A DNA stretch of 64,000 bases from Bacillus pumilus. Its GTDB lineage: Bacteria; Bacillota; Bacilli; Bacillales; Bacillaceae. The notes beneath the pieces are model-generated. The model was not told where the DNA came from and searched no databases. It worked only from the letters and a program-made list of their open reading frames with translations. Shown piece by piece: positions 33,985 to 44,928 of this stretch. The translations under genes were made by a program, and so were the position numbers. The stretch lies in assembly GCF_900186955.1 (NCBI RefSeq), contig NZ_LT906438.1, positions 744,001 through 808,000 of the forward strand, written 5' to 3'. The number at the start of each line of letters is the position of its first letter. Within the stretch, counting starts at the first letter, position 1.

Positions 33985-35742
33985 ATGCATAGAGGACCAA
34001 TTACATCTGTTTTATCAACTCAGCAGGATCAAATTGTTTACACTGGCGGTTATGACCGCTGTATTTATCAGTGGAACCGGGCGACAGGAGAAGGAACGTT
34101 TATTGGAAGTCACGAGCACATCATTAACTCTTTATCTCTTTCTGAAAACGGAAAATATTTAGCGAGTGCATCGTCAGACTACACCATTAAATTGTTTGAT
34201 ACAGGTACTCATACTCAAATTCGCACCCTGTTTGGTCATGCGGATGATGTAGAAGCCGTTGCTTTTGCGAAGCAGGATACGTTGCTTGTATCGGTGTCTA
34301 GAGATAGAAGATGCTTAGTCTGGGATATCGAAACAGGAGCCATCCTAAGAGAATTTCATGGACATAGCAAGGATGTATTAGCTGTATGGATACATGGCGA
34401 TAAAGCTTATACAACAGGTGATGATGGCTATGTTCTTGTGTGGCTGTATGATACAGGAGAAATTGTAGGGGAGATCGGTCCGTTTGATTATGAGCTGGAC
34501 ACAATCAGCGGCAGCAATCAAAAAGAAGTGTTCGCACTTGGCAGAGACGATGGCACCGTTATTATTTATGATGCGGTGACTTTACAGGAGAAAAAAATCA
34601 TCAAAGCTCATTTACAGGGCGTCAAGCGTGTGAACTTTTCTCCAAGCGGCAATTACTTGCTGACAGCAGGCTATGACCATTTAATTAAGCTGTGGAATTA
34701 CGAAACAGGGGATTTGGTTGATACTCTTCTCCCTCATAAATATCAGTGGGAGCGCTCGCTTGTCTGGACGGAGGATGAGAAATCCATCCTAGGAGCCAGC
34801 TTTGGAAAAACGTATTGTGAATGGTCTATTGAAAAGGGGAAAGTGGTATCAGATGAGATCGAAATGGCGACACCATCTATTAATGATATTGCACTGACTG
34901 ATGCGGGAGATATCATCACAGCATCAGATGACGGAAAATTCAGAAAGAATGGGATTGAAATCGCTAAATCGACAGGCGTTTTAACAAATGGAGTGGCTGT
35001 CGCACGAGATGGAAGCTATTATGCTTGGGGAGATCATGCAAGTCAGGTGCATATTGTTCATGAATCATTACAGCAAATGGTTTCGTTTGATCTCAATACA
35101 GGGCCGGTCAACAGTGTGTATTTCCACGAGGAGGATCGGCAATTTTATATTGGAACTTACGGCGGCTATGTACATGTCATTTCGACAGAGCATTTAAAGG
35201 AAGTTGGCCGTTCCAAAGCACACGATTGTGCTGTGAAAGCACTAAAAGTAGAAGGAGATCATATCATCACAGCCGCAGTAGAAGGAACCATCTGTCTTTT
35301 AGATAAGAAGAGCTTGTCTTTAAAAGCGAAATATATCGGGGCGACAGAGCTATTAAATGATGTATTCATTGATAGCAAAAGAGATCGTATTGCCATTGTC
35401 AGCCGTGACAAGAATGTGAGATTGTTTGATTTGCATACAGGAAGAATTTTAGACCAGCATAATGAACACCAGTATTCGATTAAATCGGTCTCTGTCACAG
35501 ACTCTGGCTATATTGTGAGCGGAGATTATTGGGGCTATATCGTAGTATGGAATCCAGAGCTCGGGGTCAATACCGGCCCAATTAGAATTGCCAAGAATGG
35601 AATTAGTGCCATCAGACAATTAGGCAATGATGTATACGCAAGCTCGTATGATGGTGGGATTTATCATATTCGAGAAGATGGCACGTATACCGAAGTACTG
35701 CGCTTATTTGAACAATTTCCAAAAGAAGTAATCTCTCATTAA
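33985..35742 (+). CDS. WD40 double beta-propeller protein, ToxC-like
   Basis: 585 residues made almost wholly of ~40-residue WD-type repeats, for example NSLSLSENGKYLASASSDYTIKLFD, AVAFAKQDTLLVSVSRDRRCLVWDI and NFSPSGNYLLTAGYDHLIKLWN. I estimate 13-14 repeats, enough for two seven-bladed propellers. No signal or membrane segment, so cytoplasmic. ToxC of Burkholderia is likewise a WD-repeat protein of the same size range with no proven reaction; a scaffold or enzyme for ring closure are options. WD40 proteins are uncommon in Bacillus, which supports horizontal origin. Confidence 0.88.
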   Translation: MHRGPITSVLSTQQDQIVYTGGYDRCIYQWNRATGEGTFIGSHEHIINSLSLSENGKYLASASSDYTIKLFDTGTHTQIRTLFGHADDVEAVAFAKQDTLLVSVSRDRRCLVWDIETGAILREFHGHSKDVLAVWIHGDKAYTTGDDGYVLVWLYDTGEIVGEIGPFDYELDTISGSNQKEVFALGRDDGTVIIYDAVTLQEKKIIKAHLQGVKRVNFSPSGNYLLTAGYDHLIKLWNYETGDLVDTLLPHKYQWERSLVWTEDEKSILGASFGKTYCEWSIEKGKVVSDEIEMATPSINDIALTDAGDIITASDDGKFRKNGIEIAKSTGVLTNGVAVARDGSYYAWGDHASQVHIVHESLQQMVSFDLNTGPVNSVYFHEEDRQFYIGTYGGYVHVISTEHLKEVGRSKAHDCAVKALKVEGDHIITAAVEGTICLLDKKSLSLKAKYIGATELLNDVFIDSKRDRIAIVSRDKNVRLFDLHTGRILDQHNEHQYSIKSVSVTDSGYIVSGDYWGYIVVWNPELGVNTGPIRIAKNGISAIRQLGNDVYASSYDGGIYHIREDGTYTEVLRLFEQFPKEVISH

Positions 35743-35769
35743 GAAAAAGAATGTAAGCGGGGGATTCTC

Positions 35770-35955
35770 ATGATAAGTGTTTGCAAGGAACATATGAAAA
35801 AAGGTCTGACTGTACTCAATTGTCCGCATGTGCTCCTCATTAATAAATATGAATGTCGCAAATGCTGTTTTTGTAAACAACGAGCATCATATAAACTTTT
35901 TTATTCCTTGCCTTACTATGATCGTTCTGAAAAGAAACGGATGGAAAAAATATGA
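35770..35955 (+). CDS. small Cys-rich (CxxH/CxxC) protein in the tox-like cluster
   Basis: 61 residues. A CKEH motif near the N-terminus and a CRKCCFCKQ cluster in the middle could bind zinc; the pattern resembles small CxxH/CxxC Bacillus proteins. GCGGGGG lies ~5 bases before the ATG. It is in line with the WD40 and RibD genes, 27 bases after the former. I know of no counterpart in the Burkholderia operon. It is followed by a hairpin that may reduce read-through into ribD. Confidence 0.6.
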   Translation: MISVCKEHMKKGLTVLNCPHVLLINKYECRKCCFCKQRASYKLFYSLPYYDRSEKKRMEKI

Positions 35956-35959
35956 GAAT

Positions 35960-35993
35960 AGAACTCCTTCATTTCCTGAAGGAGTTCTTTCCC
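35960..35993 (+). terminator. hairpin between the Cys-rich gene and ribD-like gene
   Basis: AGAACTCCTTC / GAAGGAGTTCT, 11-bp perfect stem, then TTTCCCTT. It may be a partial terminator inside the cluster. Confidence 0.65.
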
Positions 35994-36018
35994 TTGAAAG
36001 AGAAGAAAGGAGACTTAC

Positions 36019-37104
36019 ATGAAAGACGATGTGTTTTATATGAAACTGGCGATTGCCAACGCAAAGGCAATGAAAGGGCAAACCTCCCCAAACCCGCTTG
36101 TCGGTGCAGTCATTGTGCAGCAAGGTGAAATTGTTGGAATGGGTGCTCACATGAAGGCGGGCGAACCTCATGCTGAAATTCATGCACTGCACATGGCAGG
36201 AGAAAAGGCAGAAGGAGCTCATCTGTATGTAACGCTCGAACCTTGTTCGCATCATGGGAAAACGGGTCCTTGCACAGAAGCGATTATCAAAAGTGGTGTG
36301 AAACGAGTAGTCATTGCGACGCAAGATCCGAATCCGCTTGTAGCAGGGAAAGGGATTACCGTGTTGAAACAAGCAGGGATCGAAGTAGATGAAGGAATAT
36401 GTAAACAGGAGGCGGATCGCTTAAATGTGCCTTTTTTCCATTTCATTCAATCAGACCTTCCCTACGTCATCTTAAAATCAGCCATTTCATTAGATGGGAA
36501 AATTGCCACAGCTCAACTTGAAAGCAAATGGATCACAGGAACAGAAGCGAGGCAAGAAGTGCAGCAATTGCGCCAAGAAGCAGATGCTGTGATAACAGGT
36601 GTCGAAACGATTATTCAAGATGATGCAGGTCTTATTGTGAAAGATTCAATAGCGTCTCAGCCGATTCGCGTCATTTTAGATTCTACATTAAGGATTCCGC
36701 TTCATGCGAAATGTTTAACAGATCGTAGAGCGGAAACCATTATTTGTACCTCGCACATGTATGATCAGAAAAAGTATGAACAACTCATAGAAAAAGGGCA
36801 TCACGTCTATGTCACAAGCGGAGAGCAGCGGACAGATATTCATGACGTGTTAAGAATGCTGAAGGAACGTTCTGTTATGTCAGTTCTTGTTGAAGCAGGA
36901 GGGAATGTGAGTGCTTCCTTTTTAGAAGCATCACTTGTCAATGAAGCCGTCATTTATATGGCACCTTTATTAATCGGTGGAAAACAGGCACCTACTTTTT
37001 TTGAAGGAGCTGGGGTGAAAAAACTAAAAGAGGCGATCCGTCCAGCAGATGTTGAATATAGTATGGTAGGAAAAGATATCAAAATGACAATGAAATTTCA
37101 ATAA
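36019..37104 (+). CDS. RibD-type deaminase/reductase, ToxE-like
   Basis: 361 residues, full bifunctional length. Deaminase domain (1-145): PNPLVGAVIV, the zinc motif EPHAEIHAL and CSHHGKTGPC. Reductase domain (~147-361): KSAISLDGKIAT, WITGTEARQEVQQLRQEADAV, LVEAGGNVSASFLEA. RibD converts the GTP cyclohydrolase II product to the ribitylamino-uracil phosphate. With no other riboflavin genes present and the company of tox-type genes, it is the probable ToxE of this cluster. AAAGGAG lies before the ATG. Confidence 0.88.
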   Translation: MKDDVFYMKLAIANAKAMKGQTSPNPLVGAVIVQQGEIVGMGAHMKAGEPHAEIHALHMAGEKAEGAHLYVTLEPCSHHGKTGPCTEAIIKSGVKRVVIATQDPNPLVAGKGITVLKQAGIEVDEGICKQEADRLNVPFFHFIQSDLPYVILKSAISLDGKIATAQLESKWITGTEARQEVQQLRQEADAVITGVETIIQDDAGLIVKDSIASQPIRVILDSTLRIPLHAKCLTDRRAETIICTSHMYDQKKYEQLIEKGHHVYVTSGEQRTDIHDVLRMLKERSVMSVLVEAGGNVSASFLEASLVNEAVIYMAPLLIGGKQAPTFFEGAGVKKLKEAIRPADVEYSMVGKDIKMTMKFQ

Positions 37105-37108
37105 ATAT

Positions 37109-39837
<2,729 letters not shown>

Positions 39838-39848
39838 TGAACACAATG

Positions 39849-39878
39849 GGATGACTCAATCATGAGTCGTCCTTTTTT
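39849..39878 (+). terminator. terminator of the collagen-like gene
   Basis: GGATGACTC / GAGTCGTCC stem followed by T6. Confidence 0.8.
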
Positions 39879-39973
39879 GTTTTGAATGAATTTTCTCTTA
39901 CCTTAGTGAGAAAAAATGATATGATTTTCTTAGAGTCTAGTTGATGAATTTAGTTGGATTAGGGGTTGTGGCG

Positions 39974-41575
39974 GTGAGGATGGGCAAAAGGAAAGTCACT
40001 TTACAAACGAAAATTTTGGGATTAATAATCGGGCTTTTGCTTGTTGTCATTACGTTATTGACCATTTGTTTTGGTTTTTTGCAGACCTCAGAAAGGCAGC
40101 GGCAAGCAGAACAGCTGGCGGTGCAAACCGCTAGAACAATCTCATATATGCCGCCCATTAAAACATCGGTGGCCACATCTGCATCGAAAAATGAAGAACA
40201 GGTAGTACTTGAGCAAATGAAGGATCAAGTTAGAGCACATGCCATCTTCATTACCAATCAAAAAGGGAAGATCCTTTTTCATACGAACCATGAGAATGTA
40301 GGAAAAACCATCAGTGTATTTAGAGGAAGAAGTACCCTGCTTTTTGGGGGAACCTCCATATCATCGGGTGATTCTAATGGTGAAACCGTTGTCAGAGGCA
40401 GTGCCCCGATTATGAAAGAAACAGGCAAGCATGAAGAAATTATTGGCACAGTCACCGTCGAATTTTTAAAAAAGGAAATCGATCAAGCGACAGCCCATCA
40501 ACTATTCAAGCTTAGCTATATTGCTCTTCTTGTGCTCTTGCCTGGTATATTCGGAGCGATCTTTTTAACAAGAAGTATTCGTAAAGATACATTAGGTCTT
40601 GAACCGCATGAAATTGCTTCATTATTTCGAGAAAGAGAAGCGATGCTGCTTGCGATAAAAGAAGGGATTATTGCATTTGACCGCAAAGGCGCGATTACGA
40701 TGATGAATACATCTGCTGAACACATGCTGCGCGTTTCATCCGAGCTGCGGCTTCATATTGATCAAGTCTTGCCAAAAGCCAATCTCCTTGTCTATTTAAA
40801 GGAAGAGACAATTGAACCGAACATAGAAACCGTTGTCAATGATAAAACCTATGTCTTAAATGTGAAAAAAGTGGTGCAGGACAACCATGTCTTTGGAGGG
40901 ATTGTGAGCTTCAGGGAGAAAACAGAGCTGACGAAGCTGCTGGATACATTAACAGAGGTCAGCCAATATTCAGAAGACCTGAGAGCGCAAACACACGAAT
41001 TTTCAAATAAGCTGTACGCCATTTTAGGTTTGCTTGAGCTGAAGCAAGTGGATGAAGCCATTGACTTAATAAAGGAAGAATATACGCTGCAAAACCGTCA
41101 GCACGATTTACTGATGAAGCAAATACGATCTCCTAAAATACAAGCCATCCTACTTGGCAAGCTAGGGAAAGCCTCTGAGAAGAAGGTACATTTCCACATC
41201 GATGAAAATAGTTCATTGGAGCCGCTACCAGCACATTTAAGTCTATCTCACTTTATTACCATCATCGGCAATCTCGTAGACAATGCGTTTGAGGCTGTAT
41301 TGAATAAGGAGAAAAGAGAAGTAAGCTTGTTCATCACAGATATTGGATTTGATATTATCATAGAGGTGTCTGATTCAGGGGATGGTGTCAATGAAGGAGC
41401 CATTTCACAACTTTTCACAAGAGGACATTCATCAAAGGGAGAAGGACGAGGCTATGGACTCGCCAATGTCAAAGAAGTATTGGACGAACTTGGGGGCTGG
41501 ATTGAAATAACGAACCAAAAAGAAGGCGGTGCCATCTTCACTGCATACATACCGAAAGGCACAAAGGGGGAATAA
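39974..41575 (+). CDS. citS: citrate-type sensor histidine kinase
   Basis: About 533 residues. Two membrane segments flank an extracytoplasmic PAS-like sensor (~45-175), followed by a cytoplasmic PAS (~205-310). The H-box is LRAQTHEFSNKLYAILGLLE, then NLVDNAFEAV (N-box), DSGDGV and GRGYGLANV (G-boxes), the CitA/DcuS class. Length, order with citT-yflP-citM and sequence match B. subtilis CitS, which senses extracellular citrate. The start is uncertain: GTG with AGGGG 8 bases upstream, or the ATG two codons later. Confidence 0.9.
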   Translation: MRMGKRKVTLQTKILGLIIGLLLVVITLLTICFGFLQTSERQRQAEQLAVQTARTISYMPPIKTSVATSASKNEEQVVLEQMKDQVRAHAIFITNQKGKILFHTNHENVGKTISVFRGRSTLLFGGTSISSGDSNGETVVRGSAPIMKETGKHEEIIGTVTVEFLKKEIDQATAHQLFKLSYIALLVLLPGIFGAIFLTRSIRKDTLGLEPHEIASLFREREAMLLAIKEGIIAFDRKGAITMMNTSAEHMLRVSSELRLHIDQVLPKANLLVYLKEETIEPNIETVVNDKTYVLNVKKVVQDNHVFGGIVSFREKTELTKLLDTLTEVSQYSEDLRAQTHEFSNKLYAILGLLELKQVDEAIDLIKEEYTLQNRQHDLLMKQIRSPKIQAILLGKLGKASEKKVHFHIDENSSLEPLPAHLSLSHFITIIGNLVDNAFEAVLNKEKREVSLFITDIGFDIIIEVSDSGDGVNEGAISQLFTRGHSSKGEGRGYGLANVKEVLDELGGWIEITNQKEGGAIFTAYIPKGTKGE

Positions 41576-42277
41576 ATGGTGATGAAGGTACTCATTGCGG
41601 AGGATGATTTTCGAATCGCAGCCATTCATGCATCTTATATACAACAAATAGAGGGATTTCAAGTCGCCGGAAAGGCAAAGAGTGCAAAGGATATGTGGGA
41701 GGCGCTTCAAAAGGAACAAGTCGACCTCATCTTGCTTGATGTGTATATGCCCGATGAGCTCGGCACAAACCTGTTGCCGCTTTTAAGAGAACGCTATCCA
41801 GAAATAGATGTGATTATTATCACAGCGGCAACGGAAACGACACTTTTAAGAGATGCCCTTCAATACGGAGTGGTTCATTATTTAATCAAACCAGTGACCG
41901 CACAAAAGTTTGCGCAAGTTTTAACTGAATATAAAGAGAAGAAAGACATCATCAATTCCAAGGATGAAGTCAATCAAACGATGATTGATTTGTTTTTTGG
42001 ACAGATGCAGGAAGAGCCAAAGGAACAGGATGACAGAGACCTGCCTACAGGCATCAATTCGCTGACTTTGGACAAGGTGAAAACATTGATGGCATCAGAG
42101 AATAGTGGAATTACAGCAGAAGAACTAGGAGAAAAGATGGGGGCATCACGTACAACAGCGAGACGGTATGTTGAGTATCTCGTGACAACAGGAGAATGCC
42201 GGGCAGAGCTTGCGTACGGAATCATTGGCAGACCAGAGCGAAAATATTATCCTGCCAAAAAGCAAGCGGAGTCTTAA
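41576..42277 (+). CDS. citT: citrate response regulator
   Basis: 233 residues. Receiver domain (1-120) with VLIAEDDFRIA and the phospho-acceptor in LILLDVYMPDE, conserved Thr/Lys (ITAAT, YLIKP). The C-terminal HTH (~170-225, ITAEELGEKMGASRTTARRY) is the CitB/DcuR type. It overlaps or abuts citS, and activates citM in B. subtilis in response to citrate through CitS. The first ATG after AAAGGGGG is used. Confidence 0.92.
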   Translation: MVMKVLIAEDDFRIAAIHASYIQQIEGFQVAGKAKSAKDMWEALQKEQVDLILLDVYMPDELGTNLLPLLRERYPEIDVIIITAATETTLLRDALQYGVVHYLIKPVTAQKFAQVLTEYKEKKDIINSKDEVNQTMIDLFFGQMQEEPKEQDDRDLPTGINSLTLDKVKTLMASENSGITAEELGEKMGASRTTARRYVEYLVTTGECRAELAYGIIGRPERKYYPAKKQAES

Positions 42278-42280
42278 AAG

Positions 42281-43260
42281 ATGAAAAAAGCAATATGCCT
42301 TGTCGTGATCATAATATGTCTTTGTATGACGCTCACCTTTAATGAAAAAAGGGAGGTGACTCTTTCCTGCAGCACAGCCCATTATATATCGTGGTGTCTG
42401 GTGTCCCTGACGGCGGATTTGACCAAACAGCTCAAGTGATGAAATCAGTGCTCGAGAAGGAAAAGCTGGTGAAGCGGCCGGTGAATATCCTTTATCAAAG
42501 AGGCGGAACGGTGGATAAAGGATGGACATATATGCTGGAGCGAGATACCAACTATATTAGTTTGAATTCAAGTTTATTGTTAAGCCGTAATTTGCTTGGC
42601 AGCAGTAACATGACAATGAATGATGTCACGCCACTTGCGATTCTTGCAGAAGAGTGGCAGGTCGTCGCAGTCCCAGTGGATTCTCCCTTTTCAAATGGGA
42701 AGGAGCTATTAAACACACTAAAGAAGAAACCGGATTCCTTAAAAATTGGATTTGCCCCGGACTTCGGAAATGATGATCAAATCTCATTCGCACGAGCGGC
42801 AGAAATGGCAGGAATTGATCCATACCGCATTCAATTTTTGAAGTTTGACAGTGCAGATGATTTATTTCAGGCGCTCATTGACCATGAGGTGGATGCAGCA
42901 ACAACAACGATTACAGAGGTTCGTCATGATTATGAAAAGAAGAGGCTAAAACTCATAGCGACCACAACCAATCAGCGTTTAGAGGGATTTGAAGATGTGC
43001 CTACTTGGAAAGAGCAAGGCATCCCGCTCATCTTTTCTCATTGGCGTGGTGTCATGGGACCCAAGCAAATGAATCAGCACGAGATTCGTGAATGGGATCA
43101 GCTTCTTCAAAAAATGACACAGACTAAGTCCTGGAAAAAACAATTAAAGCAAAAGGGCTGGACAAGTCGTTATATGAACAGCAAAGAGGCAAAGATCTTT
43201 ATGGAAGAGCAATTAAGGCGATATGAGCAGTTTATTCAAGGAGAACAAGCGGTCGAGTGA
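42281..43260 (+). pseudogene. yflP: tricarboxylate-binding protein (TctC family), frameshifted
   Basis: Two frames are needed. The first gives a signal peptide (MKKAICLVVIIICLCMTLTF, NEK); the second gives SPLYIVVSGVPDGGFDQTAQ to the end, the TctC-type solute-binding fold found in B. subtilis YflP. The switch falls at an A6 tract (42345-42350); one extra A would join them as FNEKKGGDSFLQHSPLYIVV. So the gene is either broken here, phase-variable, or carries a sequencing error. Without the leader the protein would stay inside. The gene lies between citT and citM. Confidence 0.75.
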
Positions 43261-43272
43261 GACCGCTTTTTT
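43250..43272 (+). terminator. terminator after yflP
   Basis: AGCGGTC / GACCGCT stem followed by T6. It separates citST-yflP from citM. Confidence 0.75.
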
Positions 43273-43419
43273 TCATGGAATCCATCAAAACCAAGGTTTG
43301 AACAAAATGAACAAAAAGCATTTATCGACCGAAAAAGAATTAAAATTCATAATATTTACTTCAATTCAGGCGTCAGATATCATGACAGAAAGGGTTGGAA
43401 ATGGGATACCAACATTTAA

Positions 43420-43433
43420 TGAAAGCGTATACA
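43420..43433. promoter_or_regulatory. cre site upstream of citM
   Basis: TGAAAGCGTATACA fits the cre consensus at 13 of 14 positions, 18 bases before the citM ATG. CcpA repression of citM is known in B. subtilis. Confidence 0.75.
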
Positions 43434-43451
43434 ACATAAGGGGTGAACGAA

Positions 43452-44750
43452 ATGTTAGCGATCTTAGGATTTCTTATGATGATTGTATTTATGGTTTTAA
43501 TTATGACGAAACGTATGTCTGTTTTAACGGCATTGGTATTAACACCGATTGCATTTGCTCTTATTGCAGGTTTTCATTTTACAGAAATTTCAGACATGAT
43601 TGTCAAAGGTGTACAGCAAGTCGCACCGACGGCGGTCATGATCATGTTTGCGATTTTGTACTTTGGCATTATGATTGATGCGGGTTTATTTGATCCGATG
43701 GTGGCGAAAATTTTAAAAATCGTCAAAGGCGATCCATTAAAAATTGTCGTCGGAACAGCTGTCCTGACCATGCTTGTTGCACTTGATGGTGACGGAACCA
43801 CAACGTACATGATTACAACAACAGCGATGCTTCCGTTATTTACGCTGCTTGGCATCCGTCCGATTATTTTAGCGGGAATTGCCGGAGTTGGCATGGGGAT
43901 TATGAATACGATTCCATGGGGAGGAGCCACACCTAGAGCGGCGAGTGCACTTGGCGTTGATCCATCACTTTTATTTGGCCCGATGATTCCAGTCATTGGC
44001 GCAGGGGTTTTGAGCATGATTGTGGTGGCATACTTTCTTGGGAAGTCTGAAAGAAAACGTCTTGGTGTCATTGAGCTCGAACAGCCGATTCATGCAAATG
44101 AAATGGCAGCGGCACTGCAGGACGACATCAAGCGGCCGAAACTTTGGTGGTTTAACCTGACGCTTACGTTGTTATTGGTGCTCCTTCTTGTCTCAGGAAA
44201 AGTCAGCTTAACGGTCCTATTTGTTCTTGCATTCTGTGTGGCGATTATCGTGAACTATCCGAACCTTGAACAGCAGCGTGAGCGGATTGCGGCTCATTCA
44301 ACCAACGTCTTAGCTATTGCTTCGATGATATTTGCGGCAGGTGTTTTTACAGGCATCTTAACTGGGACGAAAATGGTCGATGAAATGGCAATTTCAATTG
44401 TATCTGCCATTCCAGAGCAGCTTGGCGGCTTCATTCCAGTCATTGTGGCGTTAACGAGCGGAATCTTTACGTTCTTTATGCCGAATGATGCATACTTTTA
44501 TGGGGTCCTGCCGATCCTATCAGAAACAGCGGCAGCATACGGTGTTGATAAAATTGAAATCGCGAGAGCCTCTATTATTGGCCAGCCGATTCATATGTTA
44601 AGCCCACTTGTTCCATCCACTCATTTACTTGTTGGACTTGTTGGGGTATCACTGGATCAGCATCAGAAGTTTGGCATGAAATGGGCTGTGCTTGCAGTCG
44701 TTGCCATGACGGTCATGTCGGTACTCATTGGGGCCATTTCCATTTGGTAA
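43452..44750 (+). CDS. citM: metal-citrate transporter
   Basis: 432 residues (B. subtilis CitM 433), 11-12 membrane segments, CitMHS family. TVLTMLVALDGDGTTTYMITTTAMLPLF and MNTIPWGGATPRAASAL are family hallmarks. It co-imports Mg2+-citrate complexes with protons. I use the ATG 8 bases after AAGGGG rather than the GTG within the ribosome site. It is controlled by CitST from upstream and by CcpA through the cre. Confidence 0.92.
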   Translation: MLAILGFLMMIVFMVLIMTKRMSVLTALVLTPIAFALIAGFHFTEISDMIVKGVQQVAPTAVMIMFAILYFGIMIDAGLFDPMVAKILKIVKGDPLKIVVGTAVLTMLVALDGDGTTTYMITTTAMLPLFTLLGIRPIILAGIAGVGMGIMNTIPWGGATPRAASALGVDPSLLFGPMIPVIGAGVLSMIVVAYFLGKSERKRLGVIELEQPIHANEMAAALQDDIKRPKLWWFNLTLTLLLVLLLVSGKVSLTVLFVLAFCVAIIVNYPNLEQQRERIAAHSTNVLAIASMIFAAGVFTGILTGTKMVDEMAISIVSAIPEQLGGFIPVIVALTSGIFTFFMPNDAYFYGVLPILSETAAAYGVDKIEIARASIIGQPIHMLSPLVPSTHLLVGLVGVSLDQHQKFGMKWAVLAVVAMTVMSVLIGAISIW

Positions 44751-44753
44751 ATA

Positions 44754-44788
44754 AAAGAGTGTCTGCTACGTGAGCAGGCACTTTTTTA
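44754..44788 (+). terminator. terminator of citM
   Basis: AAGAGTG.CTGCT / AGCAG.CACTTTTTT stem with T6. Confidence 0.8.
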
Positions 44789-44928
44789 GGTCATATTGCC
44801 GAGCAGGCTCAATTCATTTGCCCTATACAAAAACACTCTTGTTCCTCCAAAAGATATATTTTTGAAAAATACTGACACTTTTACTGTTTTTTTCTTTATA
44901 ATGCAAATCAACGAAGGGAGAGGATAGC

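Noticed and set aside
36019..37104. RibD and RibA as part of a riboflavin operon
   Set aside because: The two genes are separated by SUMF1 and WD40 genes and no ribB/E/H or FMN leader is present.
42340..42360. Programmed -1 frameshift in yflP
   Set aside because: The zero-frame heptamer would be A AAA AGG, a poor slippery site, and no upstream stimulator at the right distance was seen; loss or miscount of one A is simpler.
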